Below are positions 7,007 through 14,685 of a DNA stretch of 36,641 bases, piece after piece (positions within the stretch are counted from its first letter, which is position 1; the number at the start of each line of letters is the position of its first letter). The notes under the pieces are model-generated. The model made no database searches and was not told the DNA's origin. It worked only from the letters and a program-made list of their open reading frames with translations. Made by a program: the position numbers and the translations under genes. This DNA is from DATKXO01 sp035528995 (GTDB lineage Bacteria > Planctomycetota > Phycisphaerae > UBA1845): contig DATKXO010000150.1 of NCBI GenBank assembly GCA_035528995.1, forward strand, positions 1-36,641. Direction: 5' to 3'.

Positions 7007-9394
7007 ATGAGTTGGTACGAACAATTCCTGGTCATCGGGACGCTGCTGCCGCTGGTGAGCTTCGTGCTGCTGGTGTTCTTCGGGCATCGGCTGGGCAAGC
7101 CCAACAGCGGGTGGTTCGCCGTGGCGGGCATGGGCATCAGTTGCGTGCTGGCCACCATCGTACTGGCCGGCTGGCACGGGCTCGATCCGGCCGAGCAGGC
7201 GGAGTTGCAGGCCGGCGCGTACCGCTTCGAGTGGGCCTCGATGGGTGACATGCCCATCACCCTGGGCGTGAAGCTGGACTCGCTGACGGTGATCATGTTC
7301 TTCATGGTCACCTTCGTGTCGTTCTGGATTTTCGTGTTCAGCATCGGCTACATGTCGGGCCACAGCGACGAGATCGACGGGCAGAGCAAGTACCACCGCT
7401 TCTTCACCTTCCTGTCGCTGTTCGGGTTCAGCATGCTGGGGCTGACGGTCTCGAGCAGCCTGCTGTTTCTGTTCGTTTTCTGGGAACTGGTGGGGCTGTG
7501 CAGCTACTTCCTGATCGGGTTCTACTTCGACAAGAAGTTCGCCTCGGACGCGGGCATCAAGGCCTTCGTGGTCAACCGGGTGGGTGACTTCGGCTTCCTG
7601 TTCGGGCTGATGATGGTCTTCACGTTCCTGGGGACGCTGGACCTGGATCAGGCGGCCCGGGAATTCGCCTTTCAGTACGAGGCCGGATCGGGCGTCTTCG
7701 GGACGACCATCAACCTGTTCGGCTGGGAAGTGTCGGGAATGACGCTGGCCACGCTGATGGGCATCGGCCTGTTCTGCGGTGCGATCGGCAAGAGCGCTCA
7801 GTTCCCGCTGCACGTGTGGCTGCCGGACGCGATGGCCGGCCCTACACCGGTCAGTGCCCTGATCCACGCGGCGACGATGGTGGCGGCGGGCGTGTACCTG
7901 GTGGCCCGGGTGTTCCGTCTGCTGACGCCGGACGCGCAGTTGTTCGTCGCGGTGATCGGCTGCATCACGCTGACCATGACCGCGCTGATCGCAATCGTGC
8001 AGACCGACATCAAGAAGGTGCTGGCCTATTCGACGCTGTCGCAGCTCGGCTACATGATCTTCGGGTTGGGCGTGGGGGCCTGGGTGGCGGCGCTGTTCCA
8101 CCTGATGACCCATGCGTTCTTCAAGGCCATGCTGTTCCTGGGTTCGGGGCAGGTGATCGAGGGCTGTCATCACGAGCAGGAGATCACCAAGATGGGCGGC
8201 CTTCGCAAGAAGATGCCGTTCACCTGCTGGACGTTCTTCGTCGGAGTGCTGGCCATAGCGGGGGCGGGGATTCCCTGGACCAGCCTGGGCCTTGGGGGAT
8301 TCCACAGCAAGGACGAGATTCTGGCCGTCGCTCTGCAACGGACCGACTACTGGCCGCCGGAGGGCGTCGAGGCCCATCACGCGGCGGCGCCGGTCGATGA
8401 TGGGGCGAGCTATCTGCTGGTATCGGGCTCCAACCAGGAGGGCGGCGGGCAGGCCCACGGTCAGCCGGGTCACGGCGAAGCGCAGCCGGGCGATCAAGGC
8501 CAGGCACGCCACGCGATTCCGCCGGACGCTCATACGGCCGACCAGGCCGCCGGGGCCCACGGGGTGGATCAGCATTCGTTGCTGGCCCTGGCCTCGGGCA
8601 CCAAGAAGCTGCCCCGCTGGATGTTCTGGCTGCCGGTGATCATCGCCTACGTGACGCCGTTCTACATGATGCGGGTGTGGTGGCTGACCTTCATGGGCAA
8701 GCCGCGTGACGAGCACGTGTACGAGCACGCCCACGAGATGAAGCTGATGTACGTGCCGCTGATCGTGCTGGCGGTGGGCACGGCGTTTGCCAGTTACTGG
8801 ATCTTCCGCCCGATGCTGGCCAGCGCCGCTCCGGCCGCGACCGACGCGACGTTGATCGTCGGAATCGACGGGCACGCCACCGACGCCGGCCACGCGGCCG
8901 GTCTGATGATGCCTCATGCGGTGCATTCGAACCTGGCGCCGATCGTGGGGTTCGCCTTCGTGGTGGGGTTCGTCGCGGCCTGGCTGATTTATCGCAACGG
9001 CCTGGCGCTGGCGACGCAGATATCGCGGATGCCGGTGATCGGGTTCTTCCACCGGATTCTGGTACAGAAGCTCTACTTCGACCACGTGTACAACTTCGTC
9101 TGGGTGCGCGGGTGCCAGGGATTCGCCTGGCTGTGCCGCCTGTTCGACACCTACGTGATCGATTTGTTCTTCAACCTCGCGGCCAAGATCACCGAGCGGT
9201 TCTCGGCCTTCTCGGGCTGGATTCTGGACGCCGAGGGCGTGGACGGCGTGGTCAACGGGGTGGCGGACAGCATGCTGAAGCTGGGCGACACGGTCCGCCG
9301 ACCGCAGACCGGGCGGATTCGCAATTATGTCCTGTTCGCGGCCGGTTCGGCCGCGGTGATCCTGCTGGGCATTCTCATCGGGGTCAGGCTGTAG
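7007..9394 (+). CDS. nuoL: NADH-quinone oxidoreductase subunit L, with a His/Gln/Gly-rich insertion
   Basis: NuoL is the distal antiporter-like proton-pumping subunit with the long lateral helix. Conserved features are E160 in FWELVGLCSY, K262 in GKSAQFPLHVWLPDAM, GPTPVSALIHAATMVAAG, TDIKKVLAYSTLSQLGYM, and GFHSKDEIL at 431-439. At 795 aa it is longer than the usual 610-700. Residues about 443-535 form a low-complexity insertion rich in His, Gln, Gly and Ala between two membrane helices; a second His-rich loop follows at about 620-650. The ATG has no visible Shine-Dalgarno sequence. The C-terminal lateral-helix region is present. Confidence 0.95.
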   Translation: MSWYEQFLVIGTLLPLVSFVLLVFFGHRLGKPNSGWFAVAGMGISCVLATIVLAGWHGLDPAEQAELQAGAYRFEWASMGDMPITLGVKLDSLTVIMFFMVTFVSFWIFVFSIGYMSGHSDEIDGQSKYHRFFTFLSLFGFSMLGLTVSSSLLFLFVFWELVGLCSYFLIGFYFDKKFASDAGIKAFVVNRVGDFGFLFGLMMVFTFLGTLDLDQAAREFAFQYEAGSGVFGTTINLFGWEVSGMTLATLMGIGLFCGAIGKSAQFPLHVWLPDAMAGPTPVSALIHAATMVAAGVYLVARVFRLLTPDAQLFVAVIGCITLTMTALIAIVQTDIKKVLAYSTLSQLGYMIFGLGVGAWVAALFHLMTHAFFKAMLFLGSGQVIEGCHHEQEITKMGGLRKKMPFTCWTFFVGVLAIAGAGIPWTSLGLGGFHSKDEILAVALQRTDYWPPEGVEAHHAAAPVDDGASYLLVSGSNQEGGGQAHGQPGHGEAQPGDQGQARHAIPPDAHTADQAAGAHGVDQHSLLALASGTKKLPRWMFWLPVIIAYVTPFYMMRVWWLTFMGKPRDEHVYEHAHEMKLMYVPLIVLAVGTAFASYWIFRPMLASAAPAATDATLIVGIDGHATDAGHAAGLMMPHAVHSNLAPIVGFAFVVGFVAAWLIYRNGLALATQISRMPVIGFFHRILVQKLYFDHVYNFVWVRGCQGFAWLCRLFDTYVIDLFFNLAAKITERFSAFSGWILDAEGVDGVVNGVADSMLKLGDTVRRPQTGRIRNYVLFAAGSAAVILLGILIGVRL

Positions 9395-9419
9395 CGGCCC
9401 GGGACAGGGCGTGGAGAAG

Positions 9420-9443
9420 TTGGAACATTGGATCGTCGGAACA
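9420..9443 (+). repeat. Three tandem 8-bp units in the nuoL-nuoM spacer
   Basis: TTGGAACA (9420-9427), TTGGATCG (9428-9435) and TCGGAACA (9436-9443) are adjacent, imperfect 8-bp repeats filling part of the 72-nt spacer. No function is evident; this may be a decayed short repeat. Confidence 0.45.
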
Positions 9444-9466
9444 CTAGATAAACGGATGGAATAGCC

Positions 9467-11152
9467 GTGGATTCGTTACTTTCCTGGATCGTGTTCCTGC
9501 CACTCATCGGTGCGGCGGGGTGCCTGGTCGTTCCCAGGCCGATGATCCGCGTGGTCGCGGTGGTGGCGTCGCTGTTGACGCTGCTGCTGTCGCTGATGCT
9601 TTTCAGCACGTTCATGGGCGGGGGCGATCCCGCGCAGACCACCGAGGTCTTCGGCAGCGCCTACGGGCACCTGCACCACGTGCAGCGCTTCCCGTGGATC
9701 ACCGGTGAGAACTTCACCATCGAGTACTACCTGGGGATGGACGGGCTGAGCTTCCCGCTGTTCATCCTGACGACGCTGGTGTCGTTCCTGGCCTGCGTGG
9801 CCAGTTGGAACTTCGACAAGTGGAAGATCAACAAGGGCTGCCGGGCGTACTTCATCCTGTTCCTGCTGCTGGAAACCGGCATGCTGGGGGTGTTCGTCTC
9901 GCTGGACTTCTTCCTGTTCTACATCTTCTGGGAAGTGATGCTGCTGCCGATGTACTTCCTCATCGGAGTGTGGGGCGGGCCGAAGAAGGAATACGCGGCC
10001 ATCAAGTTCTTCCTGTTCACGCTGGCCGGCAGCGTGCTGATGCTGGTGGCCCTGCTGGGGCTGTACTACTACAGCGCCGACGCGCTGGATCCGACGCAGA
10101 ACCCCGCCCTGGCCGCCGACCCCTCGCTGGCCGACAGCTACCGAACCGGTGAGCCGATCACCCAGGGCACCTTCGACCTGATCGAGCTTTCCACCAACCA
10201 GGCGATCCAGACGCACTTCGGAGCGGCCAGTACGTTACTGATGGGCTACCGCTTCGCGCCGCTGGTGTTCATGCTGCTGTGGATCGGGTTTGCCATCAAG
10301 CTGCCGGCGGTGCCGTTCCACACGTGGTTACCCGACGCGCACGTGGAGGCCCCGACGCCGATCAGCATGATCCTGGCGGGCGTGCTGCTGAAGATGGGGG
10401 GGTACGGCTTCTTGCGGCTGTGCTATCCGATCTTCCCCAGCGGAGGCGAGCACTGGTCCTTCTTCCTGGCCGTGATCGGTGTGATCAGCATCCTGTATGG
10501 CGCCCTGTGCGCCATGGCCCAGACCGACTTCAAGAAGCTGGTCGCCTACAGCTCGGTGTCGCACATGGGCTACGTGATGCTGGGCATCGCGGTGATGACC
10601 AAGACGGGATTCCAGGGGGCGATGTTCCAGATGATCGCCCACGGGATTTCCTCACCCATGTGCTTTTTCTTAGTCGGCATAATCTACGACCGAGCCCACC
10701 ATCGGCGCATCAACGACTTCGGCGGGCTGTGGTTGACCATGCCGAAATACGGCACCATGGCGACGCTGGGGTTCTTTGCAGCGCTGGGCCTGCCGGGATT
10801 GTGTGGCTTCATCGGTGAGGTGTACGTGCTGTTAGGGACGTTCGAGGCCCGGGAGACCTACTCCTGGGCGGTGCCGATGGCCGTTCTGGCGGCCGCCGGC
10901 GTGATCCTGACGGCCGGGTACATCCTGTGGCTCATTCAGCGGGTGTACCTGGGCAAGGTCCGCGAGGAATACGCGAAGTTCCCCGAGGCGACCGGTCGCG
11001 AGCTGTTCGTCCTGGCGCCGTTCGCCGTGCTGGCGATCGTGCTGGGCATCCTGCCCAAGCAAGCGCTGTTCGACTTCATGAACGGGACGCTGACGCTGAT
11101 GCTGGACCACATCAGCGGAGTGAACGAGATGCTGCTAGCCATGGCCGGCTGA
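9467..11152 (+). CDS. nuoM: NADH-quinone oxidoreductase subunit M
   Basis: NuoM is an antiporter-like proton-pumping membrane subunit, 561 aa. Clear family motifs are FYIFWEVMLLPMYFLIGVWG (with the functional Glu), the channel lysine in IGFAIKLPAVPFHTWLPDAH, VEAPTPISMILAGVLLKMGG, and TDFKKLVAYSSVSHMGYVML. The start is GTG 9467, and the peptide from it (MDSLLSWIVFLPLIGAAG) matches the family N-terminus; only a weak GGA precedes it. A periplasmic loop at about residues 205-240 is somewhat longer than usual. It ends 101 nt before nuoN, with a structured repeat in between. Confidence 0.95.
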   Translation: MDSLLSWIVFLPLIGAAGCLVVPRPMIRVVAVVASLLTLLLSLMLFSTFMGGGDPAQTTEVFGSAYGHLHHVQRFPWITGENFTIEYYLGMDGLSFPLFILTTLVSFLACVASWNFDKWKINKGCRAYFILFLLLETGMLGVFVSLDFFLFYIFWEVMLLPMYFLIGVWGGPKKEYAAIKFFLFTLAGSVLMLVALLGLYYYSADALDPTQNPALAADPSLADSYRTGEPITQGTFDLIELSTNQAIQTHFGAASTLLMGYRFAPLVFMLLWIGFAIKLPAVPFHTWLPDAHVEAPTPISMILAGVLLKMGGYGFLRLCYPIFPSGGEHWSFFLAVIGVISILYGALCAMAQTDFKKLVAYSSVSHMGYVMLGIAVMTKTGFQGAMFQMIAHGISSPMCFFLVGIIYDRAHHRRINDFGGLWLTMPKYGTMATLGFFAALGLPGLCGFIGEVYVLLGTFEARETYSWAVPMAVLAAAGVILTAGYILWLIQRVYLGKVREEYAKFPEATGRELFVLAPFAVLAIVLGILPKQALFDFMNGTLTLMLDHISGVNEMLLAMAG

Positions 11153-11169
11153 TGGCGTAAGGGTTGCCC

Positions 11170-11240
11170 GAGCCGCGGCGTCCGCGCCGCGCGGGCTGAA
11201 GCCCGCGGCTCAGGAAGAGAAGCCCGCGGACCAGAAAGAG
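11170..11240 (+). repeat. Three-way-junction palindrome plus 21-bp tandem repeat between nuoM and nuoN
   Basis: Three perfect stems fit together with no unpaired bases between them. Stem A is GAGCC (11170-11174)/GGCTC (11207-11211), stem B is GCGGCG (11175-11180)/CGCCGC (11185-11190), and stem C is GCGGGCT (11191-11197)/AGCCCGC (11200-11206). A 21-bp unit beginning AAGCCCGCGG follows, at 11199-11219 and again at 11220-11240, with 18 of 21 bases identical. It resembles the intergenic palindromic repeats seen in many bacterial genomes. In the mRNA it would be a stable structure just before nuoN. Confidence 0.6.
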
Positions 11241-11253
11241 ACGTTCGATACGA

Positions 11254-12864
11254 ATGACGTCGTTACTCGCTCAATTCTGGATGCCGACCTCGCGCGAGCT
11301 GTTCTGGTTCTCGCCGGAGCTGGCCATCGTCGCGACCATAGCGCTGCTGTTGATCCTGCCTCTGATCCTGGGTCGGTCGTCCCGGCTGACGGGGTCGATC
11401 GTTTTGGCGGGGATCATCGCGGCCGGTCTGCTGACCTGGCGTGTGGCGGGCGAGGTGGCCGACGGCGGCGAGACCGGACTGGCCCCGGCGGCGGCCTCGG
11501 GCATGCTCATCGCCGACAACCTCAGCGTGTACTTCAAGCTGGTGCTGCTGCTGTTTGCGGCCTGTATCACGGCCTTGTGGTGGATCGGATCGGCCGACAG
11601 CGAGCGGGCGGCGCCGGAATTCTTCGTCCTGCTGCTGGGCAGTGCGTTGGGCATGATCCTGATGGTCAGCTCGCTGAACCTGCTGATGATCGTGTTGGCG
11701 ATCGAGCTGGCCTCGCTGCCCAGCTACGCGATCGTCGCGTTCGACAAGCGCGATCGGCGGGCGGGGGAGGTGTCGCTGAAATACGCGGTGTTCGGCTCGA
11801 TCTGCGCCGCCATCATGCTGTACGGCGTGAGCCTGCTTTACGGCATGTACCAGACGCTCAGCTTTACGGCGATCGCCGACAACGTGGTGGGCGACCTGCT
11901 GGCCGGGCGCAACCTGGCCACCGTGTACATGGCCCTGTTGTGCTTCTTCTGCGGCGTGGGGTTCAAGATCTCGGCCGTCCCGTTCCACTTCTGGTGTCCC
12001 GACGCGTTCCAGGGAGCGCGGATCGAGGTCACCACCTGGCTGAGCGTAGCCAGCAAGGCTGCCGGCCTGCTGCTGTTGCTGCGCCTGGTGCAGACGGTGT
12101 CGGGGGCGGTGGGGCAGCAAGAGGCCATGGCGGTCGTGTCGCCTCTGGCCTGGACGCTGGGCATCTTCGCCATGGTGACCTGCACGTACGGCAACCTGGC
12201 CGCCTACAAGCAGACCTCGGTCAAGCGGCTGCTGGCCTATTCGTCCATCGCCCACGCGGGCTACATGCTGATGGCCGTCGCCATCTTCGCTCAGCCGGGG
12301 TCGGCCGGGGCGCAATACGCGGTCTCGGCCGTTCTGGTGTACGTGCTGATCTACCTGTTCATGAACCTGGGTGCGTTCGGCATCACCGCCCTGGTCTACT
12401 GGCACACGGGCAGCGACAACCTGGATGCGTTCAACGGGCTGATCCGACGGGCGCCGTGGCTGGCGGTGCCGATGCTGTTCTGTTTGATGTCGCTGGTGGG
12501 GCTGCCGCCGTTTGCCGGGTTCGTGGCCAAGTACTGGATTCTGTACGCCCTGGCCAGTCAGGGCGACATGGCCCACTGGTTGTACTGGATCCTGTTCCTC
12601 GTGGCCGTGATCAACACCCTGGTCAGCCTGTACTTCTACCTGCGCGTGGTCGTGCGGATGATGCTGGTGGACGACGGGCAGGAGACCGTTCGGGCGCCGC
12701 TGGGCGGGCTGGTGCTGGCCAACATCTGCGGCGTGGCGGTGATCCTGATCCTGATCTTCGCCGGGCCGATCAAGCGGGCGGCCGACGGATACGCGGTCAA
12801 CCTCTACGCTCCGCCGCTGGTGACCGCCGAGGCCGACTCGGCGCCCGAGGACCTGTTGCAATAG
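11254..12864 (+). CDS. nuoN: NADH-quinone oxidoreductase subunit N
   Basis: NuoN is the third antiporter-like proton-pumping subunit, 536 aa. Family features are LLMIVLAIELASLPSYAIVA (functional Glu), SLKYAVFGSICAAIMLYG, the channel-lysine region FKISAVPFHFWCPDAFQGA, TSVKRLLAYSSIAHAGYMLM, and LPPFAGFVAKYWI. The ATG at 11254 gives a normal N-terminus, but no Shine-Dalgarno sequence is visible. It closes the nuo block. A 10-bp palindrome AGCGATCGCT (12863-12872) overlaps its stop, and the next gene begins 21 nt later, so read-through into that gene is likely. Confidence 0.95.
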   Translation: MTSLLAQFWMPTSRELFWFSPELAIVATIALLLILPLILGRSSRLTGSIVLAGIIAAGLLTWRVAGEVADGGETGLAPAAASGMLIADNLSVYFKLVLLLFAACITALWWIGSADSERAAPEFFVLLLGSALGMILMVSSLNLLMIVLAIELASLPSYAIVAFDKRDRRAGEVSLKYAVFGSICAAIMLYGVSLLYGMYQTLSFTAIADNVVGDLLAGRNLATVYMALLCFFCGVGFKISAVPFHFWCPDAFQGARIEVTTWLSVASKAAGLLLLLRLVQTVSGAVGQQEAMAVVSPLAWTLGIFAMVTCTYGNLAAYKQTSVKRLLAYSSIAHAGYMLMAVAIFAQPGSAGAQYAVSAVLVYVLIYLFMNLGAFGITALVYWHTGSDNLDAFNGLIRRAPWLAVPMLFCLMSLVGLPPFAGFVAKYWILYALASQGDMAHWLYWILFLVAVINTLVSLYFYLRVVVRMMLVDDGQETVRAPLGGLVLANICGVAVILILIFAGPIKRAADGYAVNLYAPPLVTAEADSAPEDLLQ

Positions 12865-12885
12865 CGATCGCTGACGAGTCACCCG

Positions 12886-13323
12886 ATGGACCCTGTGCCT
12901 GCGACCGACATCCTGAACGAACTGCTTGTGGGTGAGTACCGCGCTCTGCTGCCGCGCCTGATCGAGGCACGGGCGTTCATCACGGCCGACCGGACGGCGG
13001 ACTTCGAGAACGTCCGTCGCATGGCCGCCGATCGCGATCGGTGCATGGCCCGTCTGGTCGAGACCATCATCGCACTCGGCGGTGAGCCGGGGCCGCGATC
13101 GAGCGACATGACCTCGGCCTGTTTTCATTACAACGAGCTGCCGGTCCTGCTTCCGCGGGTGATCGCGGACGAGGAGGCGCTGTGCCGCAAGTACGTCCGG
13201 GCCGTCCACGCCTTGAGCGACTGTGAGCAGGCCGCCGAGGTGGTCGCGGACATCGCCGGTCGTCACCGGGTGCACCTGGAGCTTCTGCGCAAGCTCGCGG
13301 CCGACGCGGTGCCCGCCGGCTGA
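12886..13323 (+). CDS. Small helical protein of unknown function, possibly ferritin-like
   Basis: This is a 145-aa, mostly alpha-helical protein with no signal peptide or membrane segment. Spaced acidic and histidine residues (EYRALLPRLIEAR early, HRVHLELLRKLA late) and four predicted helices suggest a four-helix bundle such as the ferritin-like or DUF2383-type proteins. The diagnostic metal ligands cannot be assigned by eye, so the family call is weak. It starts 21 nt after nuoN and is probably cotranscribed with it; whether it works with complex I is unknown. The ATG lacks a strong Shine-Dalgarno sequence. Confidence 0.75.
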   Translation: MDPVPATDILNELLVGEYRALLPRLIEARAFITADRTADFENVRRMAADRDRCMARLVETIIALGGEPGPRSSDMTSACFHYNELPVLLPRVIADEEALCRKYVRAVHALSDCEQAAEVVADIAGRHRVHLELLRKLAADAVPAG

Positions 13324-13365
13324 TCCCGCCGTTTGAATCGTTCGTCTACCGGGCCGTCACACGAG

Positions 13366-13989
13366 ATGGGTAAAGCATCAGTGTCTGGGGCGCGTTCGCT
13401 GTACCGCCGGGCGTCGCGGTGCGTCCGCTGCCCGCGGATGAGCGCCCGGTCCGCCGTGCTCGGCGCCGAGTGCGGGTCGCTGCCTGCGCCTGTGCTGTTC
13501 GTGGGTGAAGCTCCGGGGCGGCTGGGGGCCGATCGCAGCCGCGTACCCTTTCGCGGTGACCGGTCGGGTCAACACTTCGATGAGCTGCTGGCCCACGTCG
13601 GTCTGACCCGGGCGGAGGTCTTCATCACCAACGCGGTCCTGTGCTGCCCGGTGACCGATGGGCGCAACGCCCGGCCCAGTGCCAGGGAAATCGCGAACTG
13701 CTGCGAGTATCTGACGCAGACGATCGACCTCGTGTCGCCGGTGGTGGTGGCCGCGCTGGGTGCTGTTGCGCTGGATGCGGTGGCCCGACTGGCGGGGTGC
13801 CGATGGCGCCTGGGCGAGGTTGTCGGGCGGCGGCTGGCATGGGGCGACCGGATCGTGGTGCCGCTGTATCACCCCAGTCCGCGAGTGACGAACTACCGGC
13901 GGCCGCTGGCTCGGCAGAAGCGTGACATCGAGGCCGTGGCTGCGGCCTTGCGGGAACGCGGCTACGAGGCGGCGTCCAGGTCCGCGTAG
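13366..13989 (+). CDS. Uracil-DNA glycosylase, [4Fe-4S] type, with mixed family 4/5 motifs
   Basis: This enzyme would remove uracil from DNA in base-excision repair. Likely iron-sulphur ligands are C19, C22, C94 and C112 or C113. Motif 1 reads GEAPG (47-51), like family 4, but continues into PFRGDRSG (61-68), close to the GDRSG form of family 5 (UDGb). The second motif is YHPSPRVTNYRRP (168-180), also nearer family 5. From ATG 13366 the protein is 207 aa; an upstream TTG at 13333 is possible. It lies 42 nt after the preceding helical protein and overlaps the convergent Rieske gene by 28 bp at its 3' end. Confidence 0.82.
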   Translation: MGKASVSGARSLYRRASRCVRCPRMSARSAVLGAECGSLPAPVLFVGEAPGRLGADRSRVPFRGDRSGQHFDELLAHVGLTRAEVFITNAVLCCPVTDGRNARPSAREIANCCEYLTQTIDLVSPVVVAALGAVALDAVARLAGCRWRLGEVVGRRLAWGDRIVVPLYHPSPRVTNYRRPLARQKRDIEAVAAALRERGYEAASRSA

Positions 13990-14291
13990 ATCACTCCGTT
14001 GCGAACCTCAACCGGATAGCTGTTGACGCGGGCGGCCTCGCTGTGGTTGCTCACGCCGGTGATGACGTTGAACTGCCACCCGTGCGACGGGCAGGTCACG
14101 ATGCGGCCGACGAGCTCGCCGGCGAAGAGGTTGCCGTCGGCGTGGGGGCAGAAGTTGTCGATGACGGCGAAACCGGGCGGATCGGTCAGGTGGAAGACGG
14201 CCAGTTTGCGTCCGGCCGCTTCGACGAACGTCCCTCGGCCGGGCGGGCAACGGTCGGCTTCAATGAGTCGGACGGCGGCCATGAGCGGCAT
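13962..14291 (-). CDS. Rieske [2Fe-2S] ferredoxin (NirD-like)
   Basis: This is a small soluble electron-transfer protein, 109 aa, built of a single Rieske domain. Both ligand boxes are present: CPHADGNL (C-x-H) and CPSHGWQF (C-x-x-H), about 18 residues apart. It resembles the small subunit of NADH-nitrite reductase and the ferredoxin components of ring-hydroxylating oxygenases, but no such partner is nearby, so its partner is unknown. Met1 is at 14291, with another Met three codons in (14282). Its last 28 bases overlap the convergent glycosylase gene. Confidence 0.87.
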   Translation of the reverse strand: MPLMAAVRLIEADRCPPGRGTFVEAAGRKLAVFHLTDPPGFAVIDNFCPHADGNLFAGELVGRIVTCPSHGWQFNVITGVSNHSEAARVNSYPVEVRNGVIYADLDAAS

Positions 14292-14462
14292 TCAAGCAAC
14301 TGTCGGCGGCGGTGACAAGTCGGACGGTTGACCTGTGGGGCCGGTCGGATAGTGTGGGGCGGCCGCCGGACGAGCGACCGAGGCTCGGGTTCATTCAGCG
14401 GTCAAGCCTCGGTCCTCGGCACCCGGCCGTCAGTGTTCAGCACTGGGGTCGGGGTCGGGCAC

Positions 14463-14548
14463 GGGCGAGTGGCGGAATGGCAGACGCTAGGGACTTAAAA
14501 TCCCTTGGGGGTTCATCCCTCGTGCGGGTTCGACTCCCGCCTCGCCCA
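14463..14548 (+). tRNA. tRNA-Leu (anticodon UAA)
   Basis: An 86-nt class II tRNA. The acceptor stem GGGCGAG/CTCGCCC pairs perfectly with discriminator A at 14548. The anticodon arm AGGGA-CTTAAAA-TCCCT gives anticodon UAA. A long variable arm (GGGGTTCATCCC) and a T-arm with GGTTCGACTCC follow. No CCA is encoded. A possible upstream promoter is TTGACC (14328-14333), 16 nt, TAGTGT (14350-14355), which has a weak -10. A CAGTG-TTCAG-CACTG palindrome at 14431-14445 lies between. Confidence 0.95.
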
Positions 14549-14685
14549 ATATCTCTGGCCGGCACGTCTGAGGCTTGCGGGGTGGCTTTCTTTGGGGCGA
14601 TCTTCGCGCATCCGGCGCGAGCGTCGGGAAACGATTAGCACGGCGCGCAGGGATTCGGACATGGCGCTGAATCAAGGCGCTCGCG

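Noticed and set aside
8404..8600. Possible frameshift or assembly error causing the NuoL insertion
   Set aside because: The frame stays open on both sides, conserved NuoL motifs resume in the same frame, and the insertion has a consistent His/Gln composition.
6983..9085. 700-residue minus-strand frame opposite nuoL
   Set aside because: His/Arg/Gln-rich antisense shadow of an unmistakable nuoL; no motifs of its own.
12863..12872. AGCGATCGCT as a HIP1-type iterated palindrome
   Set aside because: Only this copy stood out by eye; no iteration across the window was evident.
11263..13275. 670-residue minus-strand frame opposite nuoN and the next gene
   Set aside because: Antisense shadow covering two genes; composition (Arg, His, Gln, Asp) is that of reversed GC-rich codons.
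14549..14685. Integration (att) site or island next to tRNA-Leu
   Set aside because: No integrase, no repeat of the tRNA 3' end downstream, and no change in gene style.
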